A stretch of DNA of 64,000 nucleotides from Amorphophallus konjac. Lineage: Eukaryota > Streptophyta > Magnoliopsida > Alismatales > Araceae. Both the position numbers and the translations under genes were made by a program. The stretch is taken from NCBI GenBank assembly GCA_022559845.1, contig CM040117.1, positions 84,766,559 to 84,830,558 on the forward strand. Reading direction: 5' to 3'. This document shows positions 37,949 to 50,524 of this stretch, one piece after another (the first letter of the stretch is position 1; each line of letters begins with the position of its first letter). A model generated the notes under the pieces. That model saw only the letters and a list, made by a program, of their open reading frames with translations. It did no database searches and was not told the origin of the DNA.

Positions 37949-37968
37949 AAATTTCGCCCTCGAAATTT
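37949..37968 (-). other. Pre-PPT stem-loop of D
   Basis: AAATTTCG (37949-37956) and CGAAATTT (37961-37968) form a perfect 8-bp stem with loop CCCT, between the gag-pol stop and the PPT. Confidence 0.75.
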
Positions 37969-38009
37969 ACAATAACCGAAAAGGAGGAAACTGAGAAAGG
38001 ACTTATACC

Positions 38010-41000
38010 TCACTGGAACAAGAAAGGAAAAAGCTGACGCATCTCATCTTCACGCTCCCAAGTAGACTCGTTACCAGAGTGACGCTGCCAAGCAACCCTT
38101 ACCAGAGGAATAACCTTATTTCTCAACCGCTGCTCACGACGGTCTTCAATTCGGATAGGAAACTCTGGCGTGGACAAATCAGCAGTCACCTCGGGCCACA
38201 CTGAATCATCGAGAACATGAGAAGCATCAGACACATATTTCCTCAACTGAGACACGTGGAACACATTATGAATAGCTTGCATGGCCGCCGGCAGTTGCAA
38301 ACGATAAGCCACTGAACCAATAGCTTCAACAATCGGAAAAGGGCCAACATACCGCGGACTAAGCTTTCCACGCTTCCCAAACCTGGAAACACCCTTCATT
38401 GGAGATATTTTAACAAACACCATATCTCCTGGCTCAAATTGTAGTGGACGTCTGCGCCGATCTGCATAACTTTTCTGTCGACTCTGAGCCGTCAACAATC
38501 TCTGTCTGATCAGACGAACCACATCAGAACACTGCTGTACCATGTCCGGTCCTGTCAACAGTCGGTCCCCAACATCAAACCAGTTCAGAGGAGTACGACA
38601 AGGACGACCATACAGCGCTTCATAAGGAGCCATGCCAATACTGGAGTGAAAACTGTTATTATAAGCAAACTCAACAAGTGGCAAATGCTGACCCCACGAA
38701 CCTTGCCAATCAAGGCAACACGATCTCAGCATGTCTTCCAAAGTCTGAATAGTTCTCTCTGACTGTCCATCTGACTGTGGATGATACGCTGAACTGAAAG
38801 CTAACTCAGTGCCCAAAGCTTTCTGGAAACTACGCCAGAAGCCAGAGGTAAAACGCGGGTCACGATCTGACACAAGTGAAACAGGAATTCCATGCAATGG
38901 CACGATCTTCTGCACATAGAGCTCGGCCAATCTCTGCACACTCCAAGTAACTTTAATTGGCAACAATCTGGCGGTTTTCGTCAATCTGTCGACAAGCAGC
39001 CAGATTCCATCAAAACCTTGAGAAGTTCGAGGCAAACCCACCACAAAATCTGTAGTAACATGGTCCCATTTCCACATCGGAATTTCCAATGGCTGAAGCA
39101 GACCACCTGGCTTTTGATGTTCGGCTTTAACTAATTGACAAGTCAAGCACTTAGAAACAAAAATAGCCACGTCCTTCTTCATGCCGGGCCACCAGAACTG
39201 CTTCTTCAAATTCTGATACATCTTGGTGACACCAGGGTGAATAGCAAAACGGGAACCATGGGCTTCACTCAAAATCTCATTCCTCAAATCATCATCAACA
39301 GGAATATACAATCTGCCCTGGAAACTGACGACCAGCTCGTCATCAAATTCCACATCATATCTTGATATAACACGGGCCAAATCAGAATCAGCTTGTTGGG
39401 CTTCTAGAATCTGCTGATACAAAGCTGAACCCAAAACCAAGCTAGCACAAACTGCCATCCTCGGATCGGCAGGAATCTCTACACACAATGCCTCGCTCGG
39501 AAGCTGTTCCCACAATTTCCATTCATGAAGCAACAAATGACTGACTTGTACTTTCCTGCTCAGAGCATCAGCCACAACATTCATTTTACCTGGCTGATAG
39601 GAGAGTGTAAAGTCATAATCTTTCATGTATTCCATCCATCGCCTCTGCCTGAGATTCAGATCTTTCTGGGAGAAAATATACTGTAAACTCTGATGATCAG
39701 TAAGAATCTGAAATTTCTCACCATACAGATAATGTCTCCAGATCTTCAAGGCAAAAATAACTGCAGCTAGCTCTAGATCATGAGTGGGATAATTTCCTTC
39801 ATGCTGTTTCAATTGCCGAGATGCATATGCGATAACTTTACCATGTTGCATCAGCACTGCACCCAAACCTACTCGAGACGCATCTGTACAAACAAGAAAA
39901 CCACCCGAGTCGGAAGGCAAAGTCAACACTGGAGAAGAAGTCAACAGCCTTTTCAATTCAACAAAGCTAGCCTCACACTGATCCGACCAGACAAACGGCA
40001 CACCCTTCCGTGTCAAATTAGTCATCGGTGCTGCAATCTTCGCAAAATCCTGAATGAATCTGCGGTAATACCCAGCCAATCCTAAAAAACTTCGTATCTC
40101 CGTGATGGTCCTCGGTCTCTGCCAACTCAAAACGGCATCAATCTTTGCAGGGTCTACTGCTACTCCATCACTAGAAATCACATGGCCAAGAAAATGAATC
40201 TCCCGAAGCCAGAATTCACATTTACTGAGTTTCGCATAAAGCTCGTGATCTCTTAGAGTCTGCAGAACGATCCTCAAATGCTGCACATGATCATCAACAG
40301 AGGCAGAATATATCAAGATATCATCAACAAAGATCACCACAAAATGGTCCAGAAATGGACGAAAGATACGCTGCATTAGATCCATGAAGGCTGCTGGGGC
40401 ATTAGTCAAACCAAACGGCATGACTAAAAATTCAAAGTGACCATATCGAGTACTGAAAGCAGTCTTCTCCACATCAGATTCCCGGATCCGCAACTGAAAA
40501 TAGCCAGATCGGAGATCAATCCGTGAAAAGACAGCAGCAGACTGTAACTGGTCAAACAAATCATCAATCCTGGGGAGCGGATACTTATTCTTGATAGTCG
40601 CCTGATTCAGCTGCCTGTAATCAATACAAAGCCTCAGGTTTCCATCTTTCTTTTTCACAAACAGTACTGGGGCACTCCACGGAGAAAAACTGGGACGAAT
40701 ATAACCCTTCTCCAGTAACTCTAGTAGCTGTGCACGCAGTACTTTCAATTCAGCTGGAGCCATTCGGTACGGCGGCTTTGCTAAGGGGCCAGTACCTGGA
40801 ATCAGTTCAATCACCATCTCAATCTCTCGCTCTGGGGGCAAGCCTGGCAACTCGTCAGGAAACACATCAGGGAACTCACAGACAACCGGAATATCACAAA
40901 CATCCCGTCGTGGTTTTTCAACAGCCACCACTGAAGCAAGGAATCCCTGACAACCTGTGCTAAGCAACCTGTAGGCTCGAATAGCAGAAATAATCATACG

Positions 41001-42620
41001 AGAAGAACGGGATCGAATACCTTGAAAATAAAAGGCTGATTTTCCCTGGGGCTGAAAATAGACTTTCTTCGATCTGCAGTCAACCACAGCTCCATAATGC
41101 TCCAACCAATCCATTCCCAGAATAACATCATAATCTGCCAGCTGCAACGCATACAATCTCGCCGGCAACTGGTGATCATCAATCATCACAGGAGACTCAT
41201 CCAAACACAAGGGAGTAACCATGAAATCTCCAGAAGGCAATTCCACAAACAACTCACAAGACAGCTCAGAAGTTGGTTCCTCAATACAAGCCATAAAATC
41301 CTCAGAAATAAAAGAGTGAGAAGCACCAGAATCAAATAAGACATGAGCTGAATGACCATAAAGCATAATCGTACCTTCCACAAGATGGGACGCAGCAGCA
41401 TCAGCTCTTGTCAAATGAGAAACTTTGCCTTTCTGCTTCTTAGAACCAACTGAAGATTGCTGAGAAGACGCCGACGCCTGAGAGAAAAATTGCTGTGGAG
41501 CTTGAGGTGCAGGAGGTCTAAACTGCGGCTGAGGTTGAGAAAACTGAGGAGCTTGCAATGGATTCGGCCTCAGCGGGCAATCTCGAACCACATGACCTGG
41601 CTGGTCACACCTAAAGCAAACAACAGGAAGAGAACACGGTTGGCCCTTATGATGACCACCGCATCTCCGACACGTCCACGGCTGACTAGCAGCTGAGCTC
41701 TGTCGAGTCTGAGAAGAAGGTGCTGTCGGCTGCTGAACAGAATCTGCACCGGACGGCTGCTGAACAAACTTCTTCTTCTTCTTGAACCTTTTGAACTTGG
41801 GCTTAGAAGGAGAGGAAGCACTGGAAACCTCTGACTGGACCGAAGGAACACTAGGCACGGGCTGTCGGTAAGCCTGCTGAACCTGAGCCACCGGCTGCAC
41901 TGACCCTGCCTGGGGATATCCACCCGGTCTCGCCATCTCCAGCTCTAAAGCTACAGCTGTCTGGCACGCAGTATCGAGATCCGCAACACGACTCGCTATC
42001 AACGGCATCTTCAACTCTGGCCTCAACCCTCGCAAGAATTGCTGGGTCTTCAAAGCTTCGCTGGCCAGCACATGGGGCGCATACTGACCCAATTCCAAGA
42101 ACTTATTCCTGTACTGAAGCACGGTCATACTGCCCTGGGTCAATTCCATAAACCGATACATCTTATCCATCTGCAAGCAGGCAGGAGTATAGGCACGCTC
42201 AAAAGCAGCAACGAACTCTGCCCAAGTGATTTGCCGAAGAGGTCTGGATCGAAAGGAAATCTGCCACTCGGCTTTCCACCACGCAATGGACGTACCCTGG
42301 AGTTGAAAGGCAGCGAGCATGACTTTCTCATCTTCAGCACACTCCATCGAGACAAAAACACGCTCTATCGCATCCATCCATTGCCTCGCGACTTCTGGAT
42401 CAGCTTGGCCATCGAAAGCAGGCGGATTGAACATCAGAAATTCCTTCAAAGCCTTGCCTCGACTGCCAGGCACTTCAGCTTGAACGATCGGCACTGGAGG
42501 AGCAACTGGAACGACAGGAACAGCGGGAACTGCAGGAGGAGGTGCAGAACCGCTATCTTCCCTGGGCGCATCTCGAGGAACACGAGGAGCTCGAGGAGGT
42601 CTTCCTCGACGAGGCGGCAT
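38010..42620 (-). CDS. D Gag-Pol polyprotein (about 1536 aa, intact)
   Basis: An uninterrupted frame. I take the start at 42620 (MPPRRGRPP), because the 14 residues before it look like leader; the open frame extends up to 42662. Residues 1-60 are Pro/Arg-rich. The Gag core is at about 60-220, then a Lys-rich stretch (about 270-285) and a zinc knuckle [14 protein letters not shown] at 335-348. Protease has DSG at 430-432 in place of DTG, a common variant. RT has FVDD at 764-767. RNase H residues are D912, E949, D975 and D1018. Integrase has an HHCC region (about 1120-1160) and triad D1191, D1252 and E1288. A GPF motif lies at about 1426 and a chromodomain-like tail ([19 protein letters not shown]) ends the protein. 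All catalytic residues are present. With near-identical LTRs this is the best candidate here for a mobile autonomous element and for a helper of LARD1 and LARD2. Confidence 0.96.
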   Translation of the reverse strand: MPPRRGRPPRAPRVPRDAPREDSGSAPPPAVPAVPVVPVAPPVPIVQAEVPGSRGKALKEFLMFNPPAFDGQADPEVARQWMDAIERVFVSMECAEDEKVMLAAFQLQGTSIAWWKAEWQISFRSRPLRQITWAEFVAAFERAYTPACLQMDKMYRFMELTQGSMTVLQYRNKFLELGQYAPHVLASEALKTQQFLRGLRPELKMPLIASRVADLDTACQTAVALELEMARPGGYPQAGSVQPVAQVQQAYRQPVPSVPSVQSEVSSASSPSKPKFKRFKKKKKFVQQPSGADSVQQPTAPSSQTRQSSAASQPWTCRRCGGHHKGQPCSLPVVCFRCDQPGHVVRDCPLRPNPLQAPQFSQPQPQFRPPAPQAPQQFFSQASASSQQSSVGSKKQKGKVSHLTRADAAASHLVEGTIMLYGHSAHVLFDSGASHSFISEDFMACIEEPTSELSCELFVELPSGDFMVTPLCLDESPVMIDDHQLPARLYALQLADYDVILGMDWLEHYGAVVDCRSKKVYFQPQGKSAFYFQGIRSRSSRMIISAIRAYRLLSTGCQGFLASVVAVEKPRRDVCDIPVVCEFPDVFPDELPGLPPEREIEMVIELIPGTGPLAKPPYRMAPAELKVLRAQLLELLEKGYIRPSFSPWSAPVLFVKKKDGNLRLCIDYRQLNQATIKNKYPLPRIDDLFDQLQSAAVFSRIDLRSGYFQLRIRESDVEKTAFSTRYGHFEFLVMPFGLTNAPAAFMDLMQRIFRPFLDHFVVIFVDDILIYSASVDDHVQHLRIVLQTLRDHELYAKLSKCEFWLREIHFLGHVISSDGVAVDPAKIDAVLSWQRPRTITEIRSFLGLAGYYRRFIQDFAKIAAPMTNLTRKGVPFVWSDQCEASFVELKRLLTSSPVLTLPSDSGGFLVCTDASRVGLGAVLMQHGKVIAYASRQLKQHEGNYPTHDLELAAVIFALKIWRHYLYGEKFQILTDHQSLQYIFSQKDLNLRQRRWMEYMKDYDFTLSYQPGKMNVVADALSRKVQVSHLLLHEWKLWEQLPSEALCVEIPADPRMAVCASLVLGSALYQQILEAQQADSDLARVISRYDVEFDDELVVSFQGRLYIPVDDDLRNEILSEAHGSRFAIHPGVTKMYQNLKKQFWWPGMKKDVAIFVSKCLTCQLVKAEHQKPGGLLQPLEIPMWKWDHVTTDFVVGLPRTSQGFDGIWLLVDRLTKTARLLPIKVTWSVQRLAELYVQKIVPLHGIPVSLVSDRDPRFTSGFWRSFQKALGTELAFSSAYHPQSDGQSERTIQTLEDMLRSCCLDWQGSWGQHLPLVEFAYNNSFHSSIGMAPYEALYGRPCRTPLNWFDVGDRLLTGPDMVQQCSDVVRLIRQRLLTAQSRQKSYADRRRRPLQFEPGDMVFVKISPMKGVSRFGKRGKLSPRYVGPFPIVEAIGSVAYRLQLPAAMQAIHNVFHVSQLRKYVSDASHVLDDSVWPEVTADLSTPEFPIRIEDRREQRLRNKVIPLVRVAWQRHSGNESTWEREDEMRQLFPFLFQ

Positions 42621-42677
42621 AATTATGCTGCCAAAAACACAATCAACAATGAAATCCATCAATCATACGGAAAACAT

Positions 42678-42695
42678 CCTATGCCAGCAAGAGAC
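42678..42695 (-). other. Post-PBS leader motif of D shared with LARD2
   Basis: Minus strand GTCTCTTGCTGGCATAGG, about 65 bp after the PBS. LARD2 has the same 18-mer with one change at 13634-13651 and LARD1 a shorter match at 5208-5219. This is a position where RNA packaging signals often lie; that role is inferred. Confidence 0.6.
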
Positions 42696-42759
42696 AACAA
42701 CAGGACTAGCTCTGGACCAAGCGTCAATTCCAATTCTTTACGCAAATCCTCAACTTCAA

Positions 42760-42771
42760 GCTCTGATACCA
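42760..42771 (-). other. D primer-binding site (tRNA-iMet)
   Basis: GCTCTGATACCA on the plus strand, TGGTATCAGAGC on the sense strand, two bases from the 5' LTR. Confidence 0.92.
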
Positions 42772-42773
42772 TC

Positions 42774-45146
42774 TGTGACGACCCAGAGTTCAGGATACCG
42801 ATATACCGATAACATCAGTATACCGACACCAAGAACTGGGGAGGCCACCCAAGAGGCTGATGAGGCCTCTGAAGGGTTAGTGGGGGGTTAGCTGAGGAAT
42901 ATGCATAATTAATTGCGAATTGGGGCGCGCAATACAAATAAGTATTTAAGATTTAAACACAAGTGCGGAAGCAATTTAAAATAACCAGAGTGATATATAT
43001 AACTAGTCCAGAGTCACAAACACTAGTCCACAGGGCACAACTACGCGGGGCATACCCCGGCAAAAGTACAACACAAGCCTCAAAAAGGCAGCTCGTGCTC
43101 AGCTGGCAGCTAAGGAACGGTCCCGAAACAGCACGCTAAACTCCGGGAGATGTCGGGCGCGGCTCACCTGAAAGGAGAAGGGTGAGTCACAGCCAGACTC
43201 AGTAGGGGTCACGCGGATCCCTACCTCGCACTAAACAAGCGAACATGCATAATTAACAGCAATTAAAGCATGCATTCAAATAAATACACAGGCAATGGCA
43301 TGAATATCTAATCACAAGAAAGCTGTAAACTCTATCTAAGCAAGTATAACAGCTAACACATGCCGCTACTAATTAAATGCAAGCGATTAAAGCTAAAACT
43401 ACCAATTAGAATGAGCTGCAACTAGTCCAAGCAACAAGGAAGGACAACCACTGGAGCAGAAACCAGATGCGTCCACTGACGGCTTACACTGCGTCTCAAG
43501 CACTCGCAGTCGACAAGCGACAAGCTAAGCGCGCAAACAGTACCAGACCAAGTGACCAGTCGGAGTGACACCCGTCGGCGTCAGTCCACAGTCTCCGACC
43601 ACGTGTGCACACACTGACTCTAGCCTGAGCCAGGCCCTCTAACTAGTTTTCTCCCTTGGCAGGACGCTACCATTGGCTGGGAGCCCACGGAACTAGCTTA
43701 CAAACCGTGAATGGGAAATATACCCCTCCGCCATCCTCAAGCGGGTCGGTACTCAACAGACCTTAGGGCAACAACAGTGGCTCCATTGCCTGGAAAGAAA
43801 AGCTACTCTATTGGCACATAAAACACGCCACAATATAGTAAAACAATACAACTATGGCATGAATATAGAACGGAACGCATAAGCAATGGGCTGGGAATAT
43901 ATTGCAGCCATCAGGGAAGTGGCGGTCAAGGACCCACGCGCCACATGCAAACGACGGTCGGGGGTCGGCGCGTTACTTCAAGAATGACGCTCCAGTCCCC
44001 ATCCGTCACTCCCTTCAGGATTCCAGCTCAAGAGGCACCAAAGGCATGTAACGGTAGGGGCCCTGCGCGTTACTTCGAAGCGACGCGTGGGGTCACCGCC
44101 GTCACATCCACCCGAGGCTCAAACCACCTATCAGCGTTCTAAATGGTAGCAGGCGAAGTAACGCCCCGGTCTAGGCGCGCCGGACCGAAACGACGGTCGG
44201 CCGACTGGCCGCCGGGCGCACCGCCTGACCAAAATCACGGAAAACAGTTGATGAGTAACGGATGGGAGCCCCACCGTTACTCTCCAAGTAACGCACCCCC
44301 ATTGGGCCGCTATTTGGTAGTGACGCGTCCACCTTGGACCGTCGGGCAAGTGACGGTTCCTGGCAGGACCGTCACTGCACCTGGGTTACGGGCGGGTACG
44401 GTTTGTAAACCGAAGCCCTCCCGGACGGCTGAAAACGCCGGGTATCGACGAGAAACCTAATAACCTGTCAAACCACGCATGCTAGACAACAATCTAACAT
44501 CTAAATCTAGCACATGCAAGGCCTAAAACGCATTAAACTCAAGATTTAGGCTAAAACCCCAAAAATGGAAATATGAACATCATGCATGCTACGGGGTGCT
44601 AATCAACAAGCGAGCTAAAGGAAACGATCCTAGCAAGATCGAGGTTCCATCCCCCTACCTTTCGCAAGCCGAAACCGTCGAACGGGCCGCATGCAAGGAG
44701 GAATAGCCACGGAGCTTCCACGCTCCACCTCGCTCCCACGATCACCGATCCACGCCGAAGTGGACACCCACGCGCTCTACTCGACGCGAGGAATCCAACG
44801 GTGCCAACCTCGTCTCAATCCGACGCCGTCTCGACCCCGATCCCTAAGAGAGGAGAGGAGGTGGCCGCACGGAGGAGAGAGAGAGGGAGAGGGTGAAATG
44901 AGAGATCGACGGGGGAGAGAGAGTGAGGGTGAGAGATATATAAAAAAAATAAATAAAATTAATATATATATAATATAATCATTATATATATAAAAATCTT
45001 ATTAATATTCAATAACCCTCAAACAGCTCCGAACAAATCCGGAAAAATGCCAGACAAATTCCTAAAAATCCAGGAAAAAGCCGGAATTTCCAGAACAATT
45101 AATAGAACAAATACCACGAAGGATCCATTAAGGCACGGGCCTTACA
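42774..45146 (-). repeat. D 5' LTR
   Basis: Same length as the 3' LTR (2373 bp) and nearly identical, without indels. It drives the element on the minus strand. The candidate intron is 44658-43168. Confidence 0.96.
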
Positions 45147-45968
45147 CTTCATAACCTTTTTGTCGTTGTCATACCAGTGAAATGGTGCCAATGGTCTCTT
45201 TGTCAAAGTCCTCTCCTCCTCTTGATATAATTCCATGTCGCTCCCTTGACGACATGTTGCGCCAAGAGTCACCTCCATCGTAGCAAGATCCAGTGCAATT
45301 AGATGGGTCTGAAGCGACGATCGTAGTCCCGCCACAAACTTCTTCACCTTCCTTCTTTCATCTGTAACAATGTGCGATGCATACTTTGATAATTCCACGA
45401 ACTTAGCCCCATACTCCAGTACGGTCATCGACCCTTGAGTTAGGGCCAGAAAATCTTGCTCCATCTTGTCTTGCACATGCTCCGGTATGTACTTTGCCGT
45501 GAATAGACGCCTGAATTCTTCCCAAGAAATATCATGCTCTAGTCTATCAGGTTGATTCCTTAGCACAAATGCCCACCATATGTCCGCTCTCTCCTGCAGC
45601 ATGTACGTCGCTAGACTCGTCTTGTCCTCATCCACACACCGGATGACCCAGAAAATCTTTTCTATCTCACGGAGCCAGTTTTCAGCCATGATTGGCTGAC
45701 TCTCCCCCTTAAAAGAGGGTGGAGTCCTCCGCCGAAATCTCTCCATCATAGTCACCCCTCCAAATACCTACTCCTGGGGTGATGTTGCCGGGGTTTGGAG
45801 TTGTGCCTGAAGTGTCGCCTGTGTCTGAGCCTGGGTTTGCATAGCTTGAACCAGACCTTGCATGTACATCCCATAATCCACCAAAGGTGGTGTGGGCGGA
45901 GACGGGGGTCCTCTCAGCTCCTCCTGAGCATCGTCATTTTGAACTGCACGACGACCTCCTCCCACCAT
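45147..45968 (-). pseudogene. Element C gag, N-terminal part, interrupted by D
   Basis: Minus-strand frame starting MVGGGRRAVQND at 45968. It has a Pro- and Gln-rich N-terminus (repeated QTQAQ), then a stop at 45768-45770, then the Gag core in the same frame (PPSFKGESQPIMAENWLREIEKIFW, about 45720-45640; [11 protein letters not shown] near 45420). It reaches the D insertion at 45147 and resumes at 35557 in the same frame (VMKNLSQSF). The D target duplication supplies the shared Met-Lys codons. The stop and the insertion each prevent a full Gag. Confidence 0.88.
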
Positions 45969-46080
45969 GGTCTGACAATACAATTATACGGTTAAGTTTT
46001 CATCATAACTACCTACTAGTTCAAGCCTTTGAAATGTGGATTAAGCGGATGACTATTTATGTAAATTCTCAACTGTGGTT

Positions 46081-46092
46081 GCTCTGATACCA
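46081..46092 (-). other. Element C primer-binding site (tRNA-iMet)
   Basis: Plus strand GCTCTGATACCA, five bases from the 5' LTR start at 46098. Confidence 0.9.
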
Positions 46093-46097
46093 CTCTC

Positions 46098-47405
46098 TGT
46101 GACGCCCCGACTCGTAAACCCGGTCCAGTAGTAAAGACTCACGTCGGATCTCGATCAAAATGTCACAATGGGACAACCCAAACGGTACATTATGGTTGAG
46201 ACTTTCACATAAATATTGAGACATCATTGTAACGGAAATAAAATTTCTTGATCAGTCAGCTTACAGTCAAAAGACTTCATCCACATAGATCGAAATAAAG
46301 ATCAACAATTTAACAAGTCATTTATTACATAACTAAATTTCACACACATTTTTTTTCTTAACTACCTAAGATAATGACACGTAGTAAATCCAAGCCGCAG
46401 TCATAACACTACGAGATCACTCCTCGCTTTCTTCTACCGCTGCTCCTGAAAATGTTCAATAGGGTGAGTCTACGAAAAGACATAGTAAGAGACTAGGCAT
46501 AGTCCCCAGTCATAACATGTAAAAACATATCCAAAGTGACTTATGGCATTTCATTTTATAAGTCATTCTTAGGCATAATTTCAAATAGATAACTTGAGAT
46601 TAATGTATTATAACCCAATTTTAACTTTTAGAAATCATAAGTCATGATGTTTAACATTTTATAGATAATGCCATACGGTGTAATAAAACTTTGTTTTATC
46701 AATAACAATGTATATGATAATTCAACATTTGTAAACATTACCATGCAGTATAATTCGGCTCATTTATCAATAGAATGATTCCAATACAAGGCGGAGTAAG
46801 GTCTCACGCATAGTGAAAGGATCCAAACAGACTTATTCTGCCCTTTTCCAAATCACCATTTGATATACAAGAGATTCATTAACAGTAAACATTTACAATA
46901 TAATAACAGTGAAATGTAATAACAGCTCAGTAGGCAATAACACTAGTTTCAATATCAATTCAATGAGCAGTAACAGTGGTTTCAATATCGATTCAGTAAG
47001 CAGTAACAGTAGTTTTAATTTCAATTCAGTGAGCAGTAACAGTGATTTCAATTTCAATTCAGTAAGCAGTAACAGTAGTTTCACTATCGATTCAGTGAAC
47101 AGTATCAGTAGTTTCAGTATCAATTCAGTGAGCAGTAATAATAGTATAAATATCAATTCAGTGAGCAGTAACAGTGGTATAAATAGCCAAGACATAGTGC
47201 CCAAACCACCACTAGAAGGACAGTCAGTCAGTACTCAATCACTCAGGTAAATAGTGATGAGTCTTGGTTACTGCACAGAACCAAGAGAAGTCCTCTCCAC
47301 CTTAACCAGTGGTACTTGTCCACCTCCAAGATTTCATTCCCGTTACCGTCGGAGCTAGTAAACAATGTGGACCTCCCCATAGGGGCATTTCTATGGCTTG
47401 GTTCC
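46098..47405 (-). repeat. Element C 5' LTR, left part
   Basis: Starts TGTGACGCCCCGACTCG and matches 19247-19811 from about 46502. It contains the acceptor-like TTTTCAG on the minus strand (CAG at 46448-46446) with a TACTATG branch-like motif, and the 33-bp tandem repeat. Interrupted by B2 after GTTCC (47401-47405). Confidence 0.9.
46934..47190. repeat. 33-bp tandem repeat in element C LTR, about 8 units
   Basis: The unit begins CAGTAACAGTGGTTTCAAT and continues with TATCGATTCAGTAAG, 33 bp in all. Because 33 is a multiple of three it gives a long plus-strand frame with an 11-residue Ser/Asn repeat, but it lies in an LTR and is not a gene. The 3' LTR copy is split by B1 (19677-19811 and 30574-30690). 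Confidence 0.92.
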
Positions 47406-50336
47406 TGTCACGCCCCGAGCGCGGAAGGAACCCGGAGATGCGTGATGAGTTTATATCAATTATGTCAATCAGAGTGTAAGCGTATTCTACATACATAGAC
47501 AAAGCGCGCACAAGTAATGATAACCAAGTCCTTTATTAATCATAAACCTTCAAGTATTCATGTTACAACTCTTTAATGAAAAGACTAGGACTCAATAAAA
47601 TAAAAGTACAATGAATGACTCAAGCAAATAGAAAAGACAGGACTAAATAACGCTCAATGGCCGGAAAGGCTCTAAACCCTTCACTCCTGCCCATCCCCAT
47701 CCGAATGAGTCTCATCATCAAAATTACCTGAAAAATAGGGAAAAATACTAGGTGAGCGAACGCTCAGTAGGAATTACATCTCAAGTGCTAACTTGCTTTA
47801 AGTAAATTACATGTTGCATGGATGCAAGTAAAGCTATGCATGTTCGCATGAAACGACAATAGAGAGAGTGTATAGCAAGAGATAACTTAGAATGAACTAG
47901 CAAGATATCCAAGATTTCATGTAATTATATCAAGATAGGCGAGCATGTATGCTTAGCAAGTCATGTCAAGAATTGGGTATCATGTTATCAAGCAAGCAAG
48001 TAAATACCCTTCTGGGCCACGCATGTCAACTCACGTCAAGTCAAGTATAAGTACAAGAGTTTGGGGAATGCCATTTATCTAGAACGATGAGTACTTCGGT
48101 ACAATGTCACACCGTGATCAATATTAGCTCCCATGGGCACGGGTACTTTCGGGTGCTCCTCCCAGGACCAGATCGGGCCCTTATATGCGCAAGCATTGAA
48201 TCATGTATTTCGACATCCACTTTAGTTGTAGCCAATATAGAATTTCAACGGAATGATCCTTTGTAGGAATATAAGGTATAACTTGTGGAATAGAATCATA
48301 ATGATAAAATTTTCACGTAAGGACATACTACGGTCAAGTCGGTACAATCACGATACTCATAGATATTGGGTGGATTTGACTCCCTAGTGGGTGTCAAGTG
48401 AACAAGAATAAGCACTCACATTCACATGATCGCTCATCCTTTGTATATGATAAGATAGAAAGAATTGGTGTCTTCATAGAGGCACACAATCCAAGACAGA
48501 TAGCAATGGTATGGTTTCCAATTCCATTAGCTCAAGAATTATTATCACGGCGGCTAACTAGCATACCATGAGGGCCGGTATACCATGTTTCTTTAGAGTG
48601 ACATGGCAATTAAAAAGTGTCATGAGTTTTAGTGGTACAACCTGCTCAATCGGCCTTGAGAGAATCCAAGACTACGAGGAGTCTTTCGGAGGTCCCAATG
48701 ACTAACTTACTAGTCCGAAGGAACGTAATGTCCAACGGAGGGCTCATATGTCACCAAGAGTTGAGGGGTAATCGATAAAACATCGTGAAACGTGGGACTA
48801 TACTCACGGAATGGAATATAGTGCCTATATACATAACCCACTGTCAAGGGTTACAGAAAACCATGAAAATCAGAAATCAGTTAAAATAGCGCCTGGGGTC
48901 AAGTCTCTATCTCATTAAATAGCGCCCTAGATAGGGTCACTATTTCATTAAATGAAGACTCTTCATTGAGTCGTTATATTCAAGTTCTATATATATTAAG
49001 ATATGTACATGTATCAAATTTTCAGAAATTAGGTGAATGGCGCCTTGGCTGCTGTAACCTTCTAGGAATATAGCGCCCTGGCTGCTGCCACCTTCTAGGA
49101 ATATAGCGCCTAGGTCAGGGGTGCTATATAGAATAGTGAAGGTTGACAAACGTGGTTGTATTTGGTCATGAACAGTGGCACTTTTCAATTAAAAATAATT
49201 TCGCAGGAACAAGTACATGCACAAGTAGAGAAAAATAGCAGGAATCTAGCAGTATACTCATGCATTAGATTAGATATCATGGTTCATGGTTGTTAAATTT
49301 TGAACATGTGTGTTTATTAAATTATTGAAGGAATAACGATTGTTTACACAGTCATTAAATTAAATAGCGCCCTAGAGGGAGGCGCATCTTACTGAAACTC
49401 ACAGAAACATTACAAAAACCTACTAGGAAACAATCTAACAGACCTATATGCATGCTCATGATCTAATATCTATTAGATTGGGCTTGTACTTGAGAACACC
49501 TACCTTGTGGTTGATTTGGATGATGGAAACATGAAGAGACTGAAGAACAGCAAGAATTATAACCCTTGAAATGACACTCTGTTTGCAACAGAGAAATTGG
49601 ATAGAAGGGGTAACCGCAGCAGGAAGAAGATGAACTCGGCAGAACAATCCTTTGACAGCACCAGAGAAAGAACAACAACTCCTAAAAATAGGATGAAGAA
49701 GATCTTTCAGCAGCCTCGGGGATGAAGAAGAGGGAGGAAAGCTTCCTGCTTTCTTCACGTCTTTAGAGAAAATCTTTCAGAAGAAGCTTATAGCCTCTCC
49801 ACGAACAACAGTAGAAGAATAAGAAGCAGAAGGCTTCCTTCTCCTTTGCTCGATGAAGTAGCACGTAGATAGATGACGGAACGAAAAGTAGCAGGATGTC
49901 TTTGAAAAATAGTGCCAACAGGGGGTTCGATGGAGGGGGTTCGGTATTTATAGAGAAGGCATTCGATCGGGGTTTAAGAGTTTGATTGGGATCTAAATTT
50001 CCCACATAAGACTCCTATTAGAAGTAAGGTTTTCTCTACGTATTAATCCTACTAGATGTTATCTTTCCTGATCGGCCACTGCTTCCTAGTTCGAACAAGA
50101 CACTGTAACAGTTTTCAGTTTTTCATCCTGTAGGGAAATAGCGCCTAGGATAGGGGCGCCCTTCATGTAAATAGCGCCCATGATAGGGGTCTTCAATTCT
50201 TCAATTAGCGCCCCCTTGACGGGTCTTCAATTTATGAAATGGCGCCCTAAGAGGAGGCGCCCTTCATCTTTGGCCCATTTGCTACATTATTTAAGTGTAA
50301 GGCCCATTTGGTATAAATATATATAAGTGGTTTTAA

Positions 50337-50380
<44 letters not shown>

Positions 50381-50445
50381 ATTGGGCCTTGAACATTGGT
50401 TTAGTTTTTAATCCATTTAGGATTTAATTCACAAGGGTTGCTACA
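47406..50445 (-). repeat. B2 3' LTR (3040 bp)
   Basis: Minus-strand promoter TATA near 49943-49954 (plus TATTTATAGAG), donor AAG|GTAGGT at 49503, CTACTGAG at 47763-47770, and acceptor TTTTCAG at 47730-47728. The candidate intron is 1776 nt. Hairpins here are built on AGCGCCC and GGGCGC arms (48915-49130, 49360, 50135-50260), plus GACTC/GAGTC at 48957-48972. A short (TA)n lies at about 50335-50378. Confidence 0.92.
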
Positions 50446-50458
50446 CCCTCCCCCACTT
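50446..50458 (-). other. B2 polypurine tract
   Basis: Plus strand CCTCCCCCAC after the LTR, same as in B1. It is followed by the stem GAATTTGG/CCAAATTC at 50464-50482. Confidence 0.86.
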
Positions 50459-50524
50459 AAAAAGAATTTGGTCCCCAAATTCAATTGTATATGGACGTGG
50501 AGGGTGCAGAGTACATACCATTCA

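Larger units (their letters stand above)
35558..45146 (-). mobile_element. D: full-length, very young Ty3/gypsy (Tekay/Del-type) element
   Basis: 9589 bp. LTRs 35558-37930 and 42774-45146 are both exactly 2373 bp, at a constant offset of 7216. I noticed only one difference (C/T near 36919/44135). The target duplication CTTCA is perfect (35553-35557 and 45147-45151). PBS is at 42760-42771 and PPT at 37931-37944, with an intact gag-pol between. It is inserted in element C gag. Almost identical LTRs mean recent insertion. Confidence 0.96.

Noticed and set aside
42039..42812. 257-codon plus-strand frame
   Set aside because: Antisense of D Gag; the real minus-strand protein explains the sequence.
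46909..47250. Ser/Asn-rich 11-residue repeat protein
   Set aside because: It is the translation of a 33-bp tandem repeat inside an LTR, with no start context or partner gene.
49456..50005. Pair of minus-strand frames in B2 LTR (also 59245-59898), including a Ser/Phe/Leu-rich one
   Set aside because: They lie in the LTR leader between promoter and candidate donor. Seen in both B2 LTRs as expected of repeats, with no domain. Upstream frames in a leader are possible but unsupported.
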